From positions 2,108,001 to 2,172,000 of the forward strand of contig NZ_JACBZL010000001.1 in the NCBI RefSeq assembly GCF_013408445.1: a stretch of 64,000 bases of DNA. Direction: 5' to 3'. Position 1 is the first letter of the stretch. Each line of letters opens with the position of its first letter. This DNA comes from Corynebacterium tuberculostearicum. GTDB lineage: Bacteria; Actinomycetota; Actinomycetes; Mycobacteriales; Mycobacteriaceae. Made by a program: the position numbers and the translations under genes. The notes below the pieces were generated by a model, which saw only the letters and a program-made list of their open reading frames with translations, was not told where the DNA came from and made no database searches. Below, one piece after another: positions 1 through 9,646 of the stretch.

Positions 1-189
1 GTGGACGTCGGCAAGCTGGCAGAAGCCTACGAGGCAGACTACCGCGAGGTGACCACCCCGCAGGAGCTATTGGATACGCTGGCGGAGCTGAAGGAATACT
101 CGACCGGGATTACCGTCGTGGAAGCCAAGACCACCCGTGCCACACGCCGGGCGCTCAATGAGAAGCTCACCGCAAAGGTAGGCCAGTAA
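1..189 (+). CDS. menD: MenD, C-terminal fragment (gene starts left of window)
   Basis: The last 62 codons of an open frame that is already open at base 1, so the first GTG is an internal Val. The residues (DVGKLAEAYEADY near the start, then GITVVEAKTTR and RRALNEKL) resemble the end of 2-succinyl-5-enolpyruvyl-6-hydroxy-3-cyclohexene-1-carboxylate synthase, the ThDP enzyme that starts the committed menaquinone pathway. Context supports this: menG follows two genes downstream, and corynebacterial genomes keep menD, a small membrane protein, a mannosyltransferase and menG together. Catalytic residues are outside the window, so the name rests on the tail and on synteny. Confidence 0.75.
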   Translation: MDVGKLAEAYEADYREVTTPQELLDTLAELKEYSTGITVVEAKTTRATRRALNEKLTAKVGQ

Positions 190-660
190 GTGGCCCCGCC
201 GCAGCACAAGCCGCACGCGGCCGTGGTGCCGCGCTATACGCCCGCGGTCTATCGTCGCCGCCTGCACCAGCTGACACTGGCGCTGTACCTGGCTGCGCTG
301 GTGGGCGTGGTGGGCATGGTCATCGGGCCGGCGCTAAATGACCACGCCATCGCCAGCCACCCTGCGCGCGCTTTGGCCACGGTCAAGGATGTGGGCATGC
401 TGCGCACCACGGTGGATTTCCAAGACAGTGAAGGGATTTACCACACCCCACAGCACGGGCTGCTCTATCCCAGTGGGCTGGGCGAGGGTCAGCAGGTGTG
501 GGTGCACTACGCCCAGGACGACCCAGACCTGGTCAAGGTTGAAGGCCGCGAATGGACGCTGGCCATCATCCCGGCGCTCTCGGTAGGAGTGGTTGCCACG
601 CTCATCGCGGCCGTGCTGTGGAAGCTGATTAGCTTCTTTACCCGCCGCGCGGAGAAATAA
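190..660 (+). CDS. DUF3592-type two-helix membrane protein
   Basis: 156 residues starting at GTG directly after the menD stop codon, so probably translationally coupled to it. There is one hydrophobic segment at about residues 28-50 and a second at about 122-146. Between them lies a roughly 70-residue extracytoplasmic-type domain with the pattern ATVKDV, VDFQDSEGIYHTP, GEGQQVWVHYAQDDPD, which is typical of DUF3592 proteins. No catalytic motif is visible and the function is unknown. A protein of this kind sits at the same place in other corynebacteria, so it may belong with the envelope or quinone genes around it (inference). Confidence 0.75.
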   Translation: MAPPQHKPHAAVVPRYTPAVYRRRLHQLTLALYLAALVGVVGMVIGPALNDHAIASHPARALATVKDVGMLRTTVDFQDSEGIYHTPQHGLLYPSGLGEGQQVWVHYAQDDPDLVKVEGREWTLAIIPALSVGVVATLIAAVLWKLISFFTRRAEK

Positions 661-720
661 TTAACCAAGATTTTCCGCTGGCTTCACCATAAACTTAAGA
701 AGATGGGCCATGATGGTGGC

Positions 721-1920
721 ATGCGTGTTGCGATCGTGGCTGAATCCTTCCTCCCCAATGTCAATGGTGTGACCAACTCCGTGCTGCGCGTTTTAGAGCA
801 CCTGCACGAGACCGGCCAAGAGGCCATCGTCATCGCGCCGGGCGCCCGTGAGGGACAAGAAGAGATTCCGGACTACCTAGGATTTCCCATCTACCGCGTG
901 CCCACCGTGCGCGTGCCGCTGGTGGATTCGCTGCCGGTGGGCGTGCCTACCACGGCGGTCGATGAGGCCTTGCGCGACTTCAAGCCGGATATCATCCACC
1001 TGGCCAGCCCCTTCGTACTCGGCGCGGCGGGCGCTTTCTCCGCCCGCCAGCAGCGCGTGCCGGCCGTGGCGTTGTACCAGACCGATGTTGCCGGATTTGC
1101 CACCAAGTACCATGCCTCCGCGCTGGCCTATGGAGTGTGGGAGTGGCTGCGCACGATTCATAACTCCTGCCAGATGACGCTGGCACCGTCCTCGCTGACC
1201 ATCCGGGACTTGGAAAAGCACCACATTAAAAACGTGCGTCACTGGGGTCGTGGCGTGAACGCAGAACTTTTCCACCCCTCCAAGCGCTCTGAGGAGCTGC
1301 GCCGCAGCTGGGATCCGAGCGGCACCAAGAATGTGGTGGGATTCGTTGGTCGCCTCGCCGCGGAAAAGGGCGTGCACCGCCTCTCGGCGCTCAACGGGCG
1401 CGAGGATATCCAACTGGTCATCGTGGGCGATGGCCCGGAGCGTCCGCTGTTGGAGGCGCAGCTTCCCGGCGCAGTCTTTACCGGTGCCCTTTCTGGCGAA
1501 GACCTCGCCGCCGCCTATGCTTCCTTGGACGTCTTTGTCCACGCCGGCGAGTTCGAGACCTTCTGCCAGTCCATCCAGGAGGCGCAGGCCTCCGGCGTAC
1601 CGACCATCGGGCCGCGGGCAGGTGGCCCGGTAGACCTCATCGATGAGGGCTATAACGGCCTGCTGCTGGAGGTAAAAACCTTTGTGGAAGACCTCCCCAA
1701 TGCGGTGGATGCTCTGCTCAATCCGGAGATTCACCAGGAGATGCGGGACAATGCCCGCGAGTCCATTTCCTCCAAGACGTGGAAGGCGCTGTGCGAGCAG
1801 CTCGTGGGCTATTACGAAGAGGTGCTGGAGGATACTCGCCGGGTGCCGCTGACCATTTTGGGCCAGCGTCCGGAGCTGCCGCGGTGGGCGGCTCGTGCCC
1901 TTGGTGCCCGCGTAGCCTAG
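721..1920 (+). CDS. mgtA: GT4 glycosyltransferase, MgtA/PimB-like mannosyltransferase
   Basis: 399 residues. The N-terminus MRVAIVAESFLPNVNGV is the usual beginning of family GT4 mannosyltransferases; an upstream in-frame ATG at 703 would add six residues, but 721 matches the family start. The Rossmann-like C-terminal half has GFVGRLAAEKGVHRL, VIVGDGPER and the nucleotide-sugar binding run EFETFCQSIQEAQASGVP followed by GPRAGGPVDLI, which contains the EX7E motif. By position between menD and menG this corresponds to the corynebacterial GDP-mannose-dependent enzyme that mannosylates a glucuronosyl-diacylglycerol anchor in lipomannan synthesis. The exact acceptor cannot be read from sequence. 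Confidence 0.85.
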   Translation: MRVAIVAESFLPNVNGVTNSVLRVLEHLHETGQEAIVIAPGAREGQEEIPDYLGFPIYRVPTVRVPLVDSLPVGVPTTAVDEALRDFKPDIIHLASPFVLGAAGAFSARQQRVPAVALYQTDVAGFATKYHASALAYGVWEWLRTIHNSCQMTLAPSSLTIRDLEKHHIKNVRHWGRGVNAELFHPSKRSEELRRSWDPSGTKNVVGFVGRLAAEKGVHRLSALNGREDIQLVIVGDGPERPLLEAQLPGAVFTGALSGEDLAAAYASLDVFVHAGEFETFCQSIQEAQASGVPTIGPRAGGPVDLIDEGYNGLLLEVKTFVEDLPNAVDALLNPEIHQEMRDNARESISSKTWKALCEQLVGYYEEVLEDTRRVPLTILGQRPELPRWAARALGARVA

Positions 1921-1931
1921 ACTGATCATTT

Positions 1932-2621
1932 GTGTCTAAGGCAGATCTGGATAAAAAGCCCTTCGATGTGGCGCGCATGTTTGACGCCGTGGGCGAGAAA
2001 TACGACCTCACCAATACCGTGCTGTCCTTTGGGCAGGACGCGCACTGGCGCAAGCGTACCCGCGAGCGTTTGAACCTGAAGCCGGGCGAGAAGGTCCTGG
2101 ACCTTGCAGCGGGTACCGCCGTGTCCACCGTGGAACTTTCCAAGTCCGGTGCGTGGTGCGTGGCGTGTGATTTCTCCCGTGGCATGCTGGCCGCCGGCCG
2201 TGAGCGCGACGTGCCCAAGGTGGCTGGCGATGGCATGAAGCTGCCGTTTGCGGATAACACCTTTGATGCCGTGACCATCTCTTATGGCCTGCGCAATATT
2301 CACGACTTTGAGCTCGGCCTGCGCGAAATGGCGCGCGTGACCAAGCCGGGCGGGCGCCTTGCGGTGGCGGAATTTTCCACCCCGGTGGTACCGATTTTTG
2401 GCACCGTGTACAAGGAATACTTGATGCGTCTGCTCCCGCCGGTAGCGCGCTTGGTTTCTTCTAATCCGGAGGCATATATCTACCTCGCGGAATCCATTCG
2501 CGCGTGGCCTGGGCAGGAGGAGCTCGCCGCGGTTATCAATCGCAATGGCTGGGCCGAGGCCGGTTGGCAGAACCTTACCTTCGGCATCGTGGCGCTGCAC
2601 TCGGCGGTAAAGCCAGCCTAG
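1932..2621 (+). CDS. menG: Demethylmenaquinone methyltransferase
   Basis: 229 residues, GTG start 11 bases after the mannosyltransferase stop. It is a class I SAM methyltransferase of the UbiE/MenG family: [23 protein letters not shown] at the N-terminus, SAM-binding [15 protein letters not shown] at about residues 57-70, then [22 protein letters not shown] and the family region RMLLPP-like [11 protein letters not shown]. It catalyses the last step of menaquinone synthesis, methylating demethylmenaquinone. It lies in the same run as menD, and the neighbouring reductase and polyprenyl synthase supply and modify the isoprenoid side chain. Confidence 0.93.
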   Translation: MSKADLDKKPFDVARMFDAVGEKYDLTNTVLSFGQDAHWRKRTRERLNLKPGEKVLDLAAGTAVSTVELSKSGAWCVACDFSRGMLAAGRERDVPKVAGDGMKLPFADNTFDAVTISYGLRNIHDFELGLREMARVTKPGGRLAVAEFSTPVVPIFGTVYKEYLMRLLPPVARLVSSNPEAYIYLAESIRAWPGQEELAAVINRNGWAEAGWQNLTFGIVALHSAVKPA

Positions 2622-2654
2622 GCGCTGCTCCGCCCGTGCCTGGGGGAGCAGGGG

Positions 2655-3908
2655 TTAAGCCGCGGTCGAATCCCAGAGTGGCGTATCGCGGCGAAGGGAC
2701 GAGACCGTGCGGCCGGCGGCGCGCCAGGTGCGTGCGATGAGGTCGCGGTCATCGTCAGTAATGAGGTTGCCCATCAGGCGCGCGGCGGCCGGCATGAGTA
2801 TGCGGCCAATGGGCCCGCGCAGGGCCAGTGGACCAGCCAGCGGTAGGAACTGTGGGTAGGTCAACAGGCGCGCGGCCGTGCGGGCCAAGAGGAAGGACTC
2901 GCCGTAGTGCTCGCGCAAGACGGCCGGCCAGGCCAGGGTGAAATCCTTCGGGCCGAGCAGGGCTACGGCCAGCGCGGCGGTCTCCAAGCCATAATCGATG
3001 CCCTCGCCGTTGAGGGGGTTGATGCAGGCCGCGGCATCACCAATGATCATCCAATTGGCGCCGGCCACGTTAGACACCGCGCCGCCCATGGGCAGTAAGG
3101 CAGAGGTAACGTGCTCAATTTCCCCGAGTCCCCACTCGGGGCGCTGTTGGGCGGCGTAGAACTCGAGCAGCTTCTTGGTGTTGATCTTGGCGGGGCGCTG
3201 CGCGGTCGACAACGCGCCGAGGCCGATATTGACCTGGCCTAGCTCGGAGCCGAGCGGGAAGATCCAACCGTAGCCGGGTTGCACCTCGCCTTCTTCGTCC
3301 TTGAGCTCAACGTGGGAGTGCATCCAGGGCTCAGTGGCATGCGTAGAGGAAGCATAGGAACGCGCGGCGATGCCATAGACCTCCTCGCGATGCCAGGTGC
3401 GGCCGAGCTTCTTGCCAAAAGTAGAGCGCACGCCATCGGCCACGATGATCCACTTGGCATGCACGGTGGCCTCACCCACGCGGAAGGAGGTCACGCGGTT
3501 GCCCTCGAGCACCGGATCGGTGGCGGGGGTGCCGGTGAGGAGGGTGGCGCCGGCTTCCCGGGCGGCGTCGGCAAGCAGGGCATCAAAGCGGAAGCGCGGC
3601 AGGGCCGTGCCCACTTGGGAGGGATAGGTCTCCGGCCAGGGCGCGGTAATATCACCGCCGTATCCGTGCAGCTTCAGGCCGCGATTGCGATAGGAGGCGT
3701 TGACCGCAATGCCGAGCTCAGCAAGCTGGTGCATCGCGCGCGGGGTAAGCCCGTCGCCGCAGGTTTTATCGCGGGGAAACGTCGCGGAATCAATAAGGAG
3801 GGTGTCATAGCCGGCGCGTGCGGCATGGATCGCGGCGGCGGCTCCGGCCGGCCCAGCGCCAATGATGGCGACCTCGACATAGGTTTGGGAATCGATCTGC
3901 TCCGACAT
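2655..3908 (-). CDS. menJ: Geranylgeranyl-reductase-family flavoprotein, MenJ-like
   Basis: 417 residues from the ATG at 3908; an ATG at 3920 would add four residues. The FAD-binding N-terminus is VAIIGAGPAGAAAAIHAARAGY with a downstream GDGLTPRAM, and the second FAD motif is IIGDAAACINPLNGEGIDYGL at about residues 285-305. This layout is that of the geranylgeranyl reductase family. In mycobacteria the MenJ member saturates one isoprene unit of the menaquinone tail, and the location between menG and the polyprenyl synthase makes that the most likely role. It is convergent with menG and divergent from the polyprenyl synthase. Confidence 0.85.
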   Translation of the reverse strand: MSEQIDSQTYVEVAIIGAGPAGAAAAIHAARAGYDTLLIDSATFPRDKTCGDGLTPRAMHQLAELGIAVNASYRNRGLKLHGYGGDITAPWPETYPSQVGTALPRFRFDALLADAAREAGATLLTGTPATDPVLEGNRVTSFRVGEATVHAKWIIVADGVRSTFGKKLGRTWHREEVYGIAARSYASSTHATEPWMHSHVELKDEEGEVQPGYGWIFPLGSELGQVNIGLGALSTAQRPAKINTKKLLEFYAAQQRPEWGLGEIEHVTSALLPMGGAVSNVAGANWMIIGDAAACINPLNGEGIDYGLETAALAVALLGPKDFTLAWPAVLREHYGESFLLARTAARLLTYPQFLPLAGPLALRGPIGRILMPAAARLMGNLITDDDRDLIARTWRAAGRTVSSLRRDTPLWDSTAA

Positions 3909-4018
3909 GAGGACTATCATTGCATGAGTTCGACCCCTCGAGTGTGTTTAGGGGCGCAGTTTGGACTACGGTAGGTAATCGATTATCTCTGGCTTTTAGT
4001 TGCAAGGAACACTATTTA

Positions 4019-5023
4019 ATGACTCACGGTCAATCGCATGCCACGCACGTGGATCTTGGTGATCCGCAGCTCAACGAGCGCATTGGTGCGGGCATGGAAG
4101 CAGTAGAAGACAAGCTGCGCAGTGAAATCGACCGCGGCCAGGACTTCTTAAAGGACAAGGTCAGCCACCTGTCTAAGGCCGGTGGCAAGCGCTTTCGCCC
4201 CATGATGGCGCTGCTGGCTTCCGAGTATGGTCCGCGTCCGGGCTGCAAAGAGGTTGTTAAGGCCGCCACCGTCGTGGAGATGGTGCACGTAGCCACCCTT
4301 TATCATGACGATGTCATGGATGAGGCGGACCGCCGCCGCGGCGTGGAATCTGCCAATTCGCGATGGAATAATTCCGTGGCCATCCTCGCCGGCGATGCGC
4401 TCTTGGCGCATGCCTCCCGCCTGATGAGTGAGCTGGATACCCACACCGTGGGCCACTTTGCCGATACCTTTGAAGAGCTGGTGACCGGCCAGATGCGCGA
4501 GACCATCGGCGCGGGTGAGGCCAATGCCGTGGAGCACTACACGGCCGTTATCCGTGAAAAGACCGCGGTGCTCATCGCCTCTGCTGGCTACCTGGGTGCC
4601 TACCACTCCGGTGCCTCGGCCGAGCATGCCGCAGCCCTGCACCGCATTGGTGGTGCCATCGGCATGATCTTCCAGATTGTGGACGATGTCATCGACATCT
4701 TCTCCGATCCCAAGGAGTCCGGCAAGACCCCGGGCACGGACCTGCGCGAGGGCGTCTTTACCCTGCCGGTTCTCTACGCCTTGGAGGAAGAGGGCGAAGT
4801 GGGCGACAAGCTGCGTGAGTTGCTTACTGGCCCGCTGCATTCCGACGCCGAGGTGGAGCGCGCCATCGAGCTCCTGCACCAGTCTGGCGGCCGTCAGAAG
4901 GCGCTGGAGGACATCAATGCCTACCTGCGGACGGTGGAGGAGCAGCTTGCCGTGCTACCGGAGAACTCCGCGAGCCAGGCCCTGCGCCAACTGGCGGATT
5001 ACACCGTGCGCCGCGTGGGCTAG
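4019..5023 (+). CDS. ispB: Trans-polyprenyl diphosphate synthase
   Basis: 334 residues. The ATG at 4019 is preceded by AAGGA with suitable spacing, and upstream in-frame residues lack family similarity. Both aspartate-rich motifs of trans-isoprenyl diphosphate synthases are present: LYHDDVMDEADRRRG (first, DDxxD) and FQIVDDVIDIFSDP (second). KAGGKRFRPMM carries the conserved Lys-Arg pair near the N-terminus, and GKTPGTDLREGVFTLP follows the second motif. The enzyme extends FPP/GGPP with isopentenyl diphosphate, most likely to make the menaquinone side chain given the men genes beside it. Chain length cannot be assigned confidently. Confidence 0.92.
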   Translation: MTHGQSHATHVDLGDPQLNERIGAGMEAVEDKLRSEIDRGQDFLKDKVSHLSKAGGKRFRPMMALLASEYGPRPGCKEVVKAATVVEMVHVATLYHDDVMDEADRRRGVESANSRWNNSVAILAGDALLAHASRLMSELDTHTVGHFADTFEELVTGQMRETIGAGEANAVEHYTAVIREKTAVLIASAGYLGAYHSGASAEHAAALHRIGGAIGMIFQIVDDVIDIFSDPKESGKTPGTDLREGVFTLPVLYALEEEGEVGDKLRELLTGPLHSDAEVERAIELLHQSGGRQKALEDINAYLRTVEEQLAVLPENSASQALRQLADYTVRRVG

Positions 5024-5133
5024 CTGCTTGGCGATGCCCCCTCTTTTCCCGCCCATTCTTCCCCCATGCGCTGGCGATTTGTAGGTGGGAGGGTGGTTCG
5101 TAGTAAAGTACTTACTCGCACCACACAGTGCAT

Positions 5134-5215
5134 GCCAGGTTGCCCGAGCGGCCAAAGGGAGCGGACTGTAAATCCGCCGGCATTGCCTTCAGAAGTTCGA
5201 ATCTTCTACCTGGCA
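5134..5215 (+). tRNA. tRNA-Tyr (GTA)
   Basis: Class II tRNA of 82 nt with acceptor stem GCCAGGT/ACCTGGC, discriminator A, anticodon GTA at 5168-5170, a long variable arm (CCGGCATTGCCTTCAGAAG region) and the T-loop TTCGAAT. The CCA end is not encoded. A terminator follows at 5223. Confidence 0.96.
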
Positions 5216-5222
5216 CAGAATA

Positions 5223-5252
5223 AACCCCGCAAGCAATAGCTTGCGGGGTTTC
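5223..5252 (+). terminator. Intrinsic terminator after tRNA-Tyr
   Basis: Perfect 12-bp stem AACCCCGCAAGC / GCTTGCGGGGTT with a four-base AATA loop, followed by a short T-rich tail. Confidence 0.85.
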
Positions 5253-5279
5253 GTCGTACCTGCGGCCGTGAGGCGGATG

Positions 5280-5567
5280 CTACCGGCAGGGCGCCTGTCT
5301 GCGGGAGTCTTGAGCCCTGTGGAACACCGCATAGGCACCGACGAGGAATACAGCTAGGAATACCCCAGCGATCTTGAAGTAGAAAAATCCATTTCCTAAC
5401 CTACGAGAAATATCTGGCAATGAGGTGGAATCCGATCCCGCCAGAGCCTTGGCCACGTATACCGCATTCAAACCGCCAATGAAATAGCCGAGGCAGAGCA
5501 ATAATGAAATACCAACTGCAATCTTTAGCAAAACTGTTAAGGATGAATGGTGGGGTTCTGTACTCAT
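5280..5567 (-). CDS. Small two-helix membrane protein of unknown function
   Basis: 95 residues, ATG start. Two hydrophobic segments are visible, at about residues 12-35 (LKIAVGISLLLCLGYFIGGL) and 62-82 (FKIAGVFLAVFLVGAYAVF), joined by a polar loop with an SRRLGNG stretch. No known family is recognised. It stands alone on the minus strand between tRNA-Tyr and a poorly coding stretch. Confidence 0.6.
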   Translation of the reverse strand: MSTEPHHSSLTVLLKIAVGISLLLCLGYFIGGLNAVYVAKALAGSDSTSLPDISRRLGNGFFYFKIAGVFLAVFLVGAYAVFHRAQDSRRQAPCR

Positions 5568-5709
5568 CTAACTCCTCTCGTCTTGGCCTTCAGGACCAGC
5601 AAACTACACCGTTCTGAGGCGCTGTGTACCAACGGGCGTGCTCGGTAGCCATACCATCAGTCACAGAAAGTCACTGTAGAGATGAAGGTATGGGGTTTAG
5701 CGATAGGAT

Positions 5710-5952
5710 ATGGGATATGAAGAAGATCCGAACGATGCTGGACGGGGTAAACGAGATTCACCTTTTTCAAAGCCAGCGAGTAGCGCAGGCAGCGCAGCAA
5801 GCGCATCTGCGCAATCGGACTCGCAGTTATCGGGCGCACCGGAAAATAAACGCAGCGATTTCCCACCAGTTGGAGGAGCGCTCCCTGGCGTAAATAGCCT
5901 TTCTAACCGTGATGCCCCGTTGTCGTGGGACTGGCGGCAGCAAGCCCACTAG
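5710..5952 (+). CDS. Possible small disordered protein or gene remnant
   Basis: An 80-codon frame rich in Ser, Ala, Pro and Gly, with residues PPVGGALPGVN and a Trp-rich end SWDWRQQ. No family is recognised and no convincing ribosome-binding site precedes the ATG. An overlapping frame at 5624-5893 looks less protein-like. The stretch 5568-6019 otherwise shows no gene, so this could be a small coding gene, or decayed coding sequence. Confidence 0.3.
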   Translation: MGYEEDPNDAGRGKRDSPFSKPASSAGSAASASAQSDSQLSGAPENKRSDFPPVGGALPGVNSLSNRDAPLSWDWRQQAH

Positions 5953-6019
5953 TCCGCACCCTCACAGATCCTAAGCAATCTCGGAAGGACCAGTTAGAGA
6001 GCGCGGAGCGGGGAGGGGT

Positions 6020-7600
6020 TTAAATCCCGAAGTAGGCGCGCAGGTCGGCCGCAATAGCATCGAGGCGGTCGGCGTCGGGGGATTCGAGGTAGCACTTCAG
6101 CTTCGGCTCGGTGCCGGAAGGGCGCACGATGACGCGGTCATCGTTGTCGGTGAAGAACTTGGAGCCTTGGGCGAACTTCTCCACCTTTGCCACGGGGGAA
6201 CCGGCCAGTTCCGTGGGCGGGGTGGAAGCGACCTTGTCCATCGCCTGGGCGATGATGCTGAGGTCATCGACGCGGAAGGTCAGCGGCTGGGTGTAGAGGG
6301 CTCCCACGGTGGCGTAGATGCCTTCCAGGCGCTCTAGCAAGGTGGTTCCTGCGGCCTTGCACTCGGCCGCGAGGCTGGCGAGCACTACGGAGGTAGCGAC
6401 GCCGTCCTTGTCGCGGACAGCGGTGGGGTCGGGGCAGAAACCAATGGCCTCCTCATAACCAAAGGCGAGGTCCGGGGTGCGGGCGATCCACTTGAAACCG
6501 GTGAGCGTCTCTTCGTGGCCGAGGCCATAGTGGGCGGCGATGCGCCCGAGCAGGCGGGAGGAGACGAGTGAGTTGGCGAAGTTGCCTGTCGCGCCCTGGC
6601 GGGCAAGGTAATCGCCCAAAAGGGCGCCGGTTTCATCGCCGGTGAGCTGGCGCCACGTGCCTGAGGACGTGGGCACAGCGGCGGCGCAGCGATCCGCATC
6701 CGGGTCATAAGCGATAAGAATATCGGCGCCGATCTCCTCAGCGTGGCGGATGCCCAAGTCGAGGGCGCCAGGCTCTTCCGGGTTGGGGAAAGAGACGGTG
6801 GGGAAATCGGGATCCGGTTGGGCCTGCTCAGGAACCAGCGAGACGCGGAAACCGCAGCGGGTCAGGAGCTTTTCGCCCAAGGCCGCACCGACGCCGTGCA
6901 TGGCGGTCAGCGCGATGGTGACATCGGTATGAGCGCCCACGAGCTGCGCTGCGCGGTCGAGATACTCGGCGCGGGTATCGACATCCGCGATGTTCTCGGT
7001 GGAAAGTGGAATTTCATCGGCGTGGGGAGCCGCGGCGATGGCGGTGGCGATTTCGGCATCGGCGGGCGAAACAAGCTGTACGCCCTCTGCCGGTCCGGTG
7101 GCGATGCGGCCGCCCAGGTAGACCTTGTAGCCATTATCGGCCGGCGGGTTATGCGAGGCAGTGACCATAATGCCGGCATCCGCCTTGAGCGAGCGGACCG
7201 TGAAGGCGGTCAGCGGAGTGGGGTTCTGCGCTGGCAGAACCAAGGCCTTGCCACCGGCCGCGGAGATGACCTGTGCGGCATCGCTCTGGAACTGCGCGGA
7301 GCCGTGGCGGGCATCGCAACCAATGGCTACCACTGGGGCGTCCACGTGCTGTTTGAGCCAGGAGATAAGTCCGTAGGTGGTGCGGATGACTACGGCGCGA
7401 TTCATGCGAGACTCGCCCGGGCCCACGGCGGCGCGCAGGCCTGCGGTGCCGAAGGCGAGGGGACCGGCGAAGGCGGCGGCGAGCTCGTCGTTATTGCTCT
7501 CTTCAATCCAGGTCATCACCTGGCGGGCGGTGTCCGGATCGGGGTCGTGCTCGGCCCAGGTGCGGGCGTAGTCATAATCCACGGTGGCGGCCTTTGACAT
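6020..7600 (-). CDS. pmmB: Phosphosugar mutase (phosphoglucomutase/phosphomannomutase family)
   Basis: 526 residues, alpha-D-phosphohexomutase superfamily. The active-site serine loop is MVTASHNPPADNGYKVY near residue 145, the metal-binding loop is AYDPDADRCAA near residue 300, the sugar-binding region includes GYEEAIGFCPDP, and the phosphate-binding C-terminus has VRPSGTEPKLKCYLE. It is the last gene of the run deoD - transporter - deoC - mutase, four bases after deoC, so the likely physiological substrate is a pentose or ribose phosphate released from nucleosides (phosphopentomutase-like activity). Specificity cannot be deduced from these motifs alone. Confidence 0.87.
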   Translation of the reverse strand: MSKAATVDYDYARTWAEHDPDPDTARQVMTWIEESNNDELAAAFAGPLAFGTAGLRAAVGPGESRMNRAVVIRTTYGLISWLKQHVDAPVVAIGCDARHGSAQFQSDAAQVISAAGGKALVLPAQNPTPLTAFTVRSLKADAGIMVTASHNPPADNGYKVYLGGRIATGPAEGVQLVSPADAEIATAIAAAPHADEIPLSTENIADVDTRAEYLDRAAQLVGAHTDVTIALTAMHGVGAALGEKLLTRCGFRVSLVPEQAQPDPDFPTVSFPNPEEPGALDLGIRHAEEIGADILIAYDPDADRCAAAVPTSSGTWRQLTGDETGALLGDYLARQGATGNFANSLVSSRLLGRIAAHYGLGHEETLTGFKWIARTPDLAFGYEEAIGFCPDPTAVRDKDGVATSVVLASLAAECKAAGTTLLERLEGIYATVGALYTQPLTFRVDDLSIIAQAMDKVASTPPTELAGSPVAKVEKFAQGSKFFTDNDDRVIVRPSGTEPKLKCYLESPDADRLDAIAADLRAYFGI

Positions 7601-7603
7601 GGC

Positions 7604-8251
7604 TTAGAGCTCCTCGAGGATCTTGGCGGAGGAAGATAGGCCCAGGCGGGTTGCGCCGGCCTCAATCATGGCCAAGGCATCCTTGGCGGTGCGGATGCCG
7701 CCAGAGGCCTTGACTCCTAGCTTGTCGCCTACGGTCTCGCGCATGAGCTTAACGGCGTGCACGGAGGCGCCGCCGGCCGGATGGAAACCAGTGGAGGTCT
7801 TGACAAAGTCCGCCTGGGCGGCTGCGGCGGCCTTGCAGGCGAGGACAATGGCGTCGTCGGAAAGCGCGGCAGACTCGATGATGACCTTGAGCACCTTGCC
7901 AGGGATGGCATCGCGTACGGCCTGGATTTCGGCCTGCAGGTCCTTGGCGCGGCCCTCGATGGCCAGGGGGATATTGATGACCATGTCCACCTCTTCGGCA
8001 CCATCAGCAACCGCGCGGGCGGCCTCAGCGGCCTTAATCTCCGGCTTTACGGCACCGGAAGGAAAGCCCACGACGGTGGCGATGTGCAGGGAGTCAGGAA
8101 CCTCGATGGGCAGGGCGGACGGGGAAACGCAGACGGAGTAGGTGCCCAGCTCGGCCGCCTCATTCACCAAGGCGCGGAATTGTTCTGGGGTGGCCTCCGG
8201 CTTGAGCAGGGTGTGGTCGATGATGGAAGCTACGTCGGTGCGGGAAGTCAT
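7604..8251 (-). CDS. deoC: Deoxyribose-phosphate aldolase
   Basis: 215 residues, class I aldolase of the DeoC family. The N-terminus is [11 protein letters not shown], the catalytic region is [14 protein letters not shown] and the proton-relay region is [14 protein letters not shown] with its conserved Lys. It cleaves 2-deoxyribose 5-phosphate to glyceraldehyde 3-phosphate and acetaldehyde. It lies between the mutase and the MFS transporter on the same strand, completing a deoxynucleoside breakdown route with deoD. Confidence 0.95.
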   Translation of the reverse strand: MTSRTDVASIIDHTLLKPEATPEQFRALVNEAAELGTYSVCVSPSALPIEVPDSLHIATVVGFPSGAVKPEIKAAEAARAVADGAEEVDMVINIPLAIEGRAKDLQAEIQAVRDAIPGKVLKVIIESAALSDDAIVLACKAAAAAQADFVKTSTGFHPAGGASVHAVKLMRETVGDKLGVKASGGIRTAKDALAMIEAGATRLGLSSSAKILEEL

Positions 8252-8262
8252 AATTGTTCTCC

Positions 8263-9630
8263 TTAGCGGGTGAGGCGGGATTCGGAACGGGCCATCTTGA
8301 GGTCAGAGACGATATACAGGGCAATGCCGATGGCGGCGACGGCCGCGAGGATCCACAGCACGGTGTTATAGCTGGTGAGGTCCTGCAGCTTCGCCGTATA
8401 GGCAATTCCCAGCGGGATGGCGATATTGATGGTCAGGTTATAAAAGCCGATGGCGATGCCGGACTTGGCGGCGGTGATATTGCGCAGCGCGGTATTGACC
8501 AGCGGGGCGTACATCAGCGCAAAGCCGGAGGCAAAGGCCACGATGGCGAGAATGAGTACGGCGACGTGAAGCTGCACAAAGAGCGCGGCCGCCACCAGCG
8601 CGCCGGCAACCAGGGCGAAGGCGGTGTAGATGGTGGCGCGAGAGGACAAAACGGCACCGATCTTGCCGGAGAAAATGCCGATGAGGATGGCGCAAATATA
8701 GCCCGGGATCATCAACAGGGAGGCCTTATCGATGTTCATGCCGTGCAGGTCATGCGCGGCAAATGGCAGCAGGAAGATAAAACCCATTTGGGTGGAGTAG
8801 ACGAAGAAGACCATGAGGATGGTCCACACGTAGCGGCCGTTAGTAAAGAATTCCGGGGTGACCACGGGGTGCTTGGCGTGGCCGATGTGGATGATGAAAC
8901 CCACGATGCCAAGGGCGGCAAAGATGAGCCATACCCAGTTGAATTCTTGCATAAACATGGTCAGGCCGGTGGCGAAGGCCGCGATGAAAAACAGGCCCAG
9001 GGCATCGAGGTGGCCCTCCACGGCCTCATCTTCTGGCACCAGCTTGATAATCGGCGGGATGGCCAGGATGAGGATGAGCGGGATGAGGAACATCGCCGTC
9101 CATGAGACATAGGTGGAAATAAAGCCGGAGGTCAACGCGCCGATGAGCAGCCCGGCTTGGAAGGCAGCGGTAGAAAAGCCGAGGTAGGTCTTTTGGTCGG
9201 CCTCGCTCAGGTGCTTGGTCACGTAAATGACATAGAGCGTCTCCGCAGCGGCAAGGCCGGCGGTTTGGATGAGGCGGCCGGTAAGCACCATGGGCCAGAA
9301 GCTGGAAAAGGCGAAGGCCAAAAGCGAGCCCACGGCGATGAGGACAACGCCGGTGAGCATGAGCTTGCGGATGGAGATGGAATCCGCCAGCGCGGCGTAG
9401 ACCACGGCGCCGATGCCGATGATTACGCCGGCGAGGGAAGCCTGGAGGGAGGCGGTTTTAACGGAGATGTCCAGCGCCTGGGCGATCGGCATGGTCATCG
9501 TCTTAAAGCCGTTATCAATAACCAGCGAGAAGACGAAGACAAAGAGCAGGATAGGTACGGCAACCTTGGGGTTTACCGCGGAGCCTGTCCGCTTGTCCTG
9601 CGGGGAAGCGGTGGGGTGGGTGGAAGTCAC
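8263..9630 (-). CDS. MFS transporter, probable nucleoside-related permease
   Basis: 455 residues from the GTG at 9630, chosen because AAGGAT lies 11 bases upstream; an earlier in-frame ATG at 9681 would overlap deoD. About 12 hydrophobic segments are seen from residue 25 on, with a typical MFS loop after the second helix ([13 protein letters not shown]) and a long central cytoplasmic linker around [14 protein letters not shown]. Residue-level substrate specificity is not visible. Its place between deoD and deoC suggests nucleoside or pentose uptake; drug efflux is the alternative reading because the fold resembles the DHA families. Confidence 0.8.
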   Translation of the reverse strand: MTSTHPTASPQDKRTGSAVNPKVAVPILLFVFVFSLVIDNGFKTMTMPIAQALDISVKTASLQASLAGVIIGIGAVVYAALADSISIRKLMLTGVVLIAVGSLLAFAFSSFWPMVLTGRLIQTAGLAAAETLYVIYVTKHLSEADQKTYLGFSTAAFQAGLLIGALTSGFISTYVSWTAMFLIPLILILAIPPIIKLVPEDEAVEGHLDALGLFFIAAFATGLTMFMQEFNWVWLIFAALGIVGFIIHIGHAKHPVVTPEFFTNGRYVWTILMVFFVYSTQMGFIFLLPFAAHDLHGMNIDKASLLMIPGYICAILIGIFSGKIGAVLSSRATIYTAFALVAGALVAAALFVQLHVAVLILAIVAFASGFALMYAPLVNTALRNITAAKSGIAIGFYNLTINIAIPLGIAYTAKLQDLTSYNTVLWILAAVAAIGIALYIVSDLKMARSESRLTR

Positions 9631-9646
9631 GGGGGAGAGGATCCTT

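Noticed and set aside
5624-5893. 89-codon plus-strand frame overlapping 5710-5952
   Set aside because: Overlaps another weak frame, has rare codons and no ribosome-binding site or recognisable motif.
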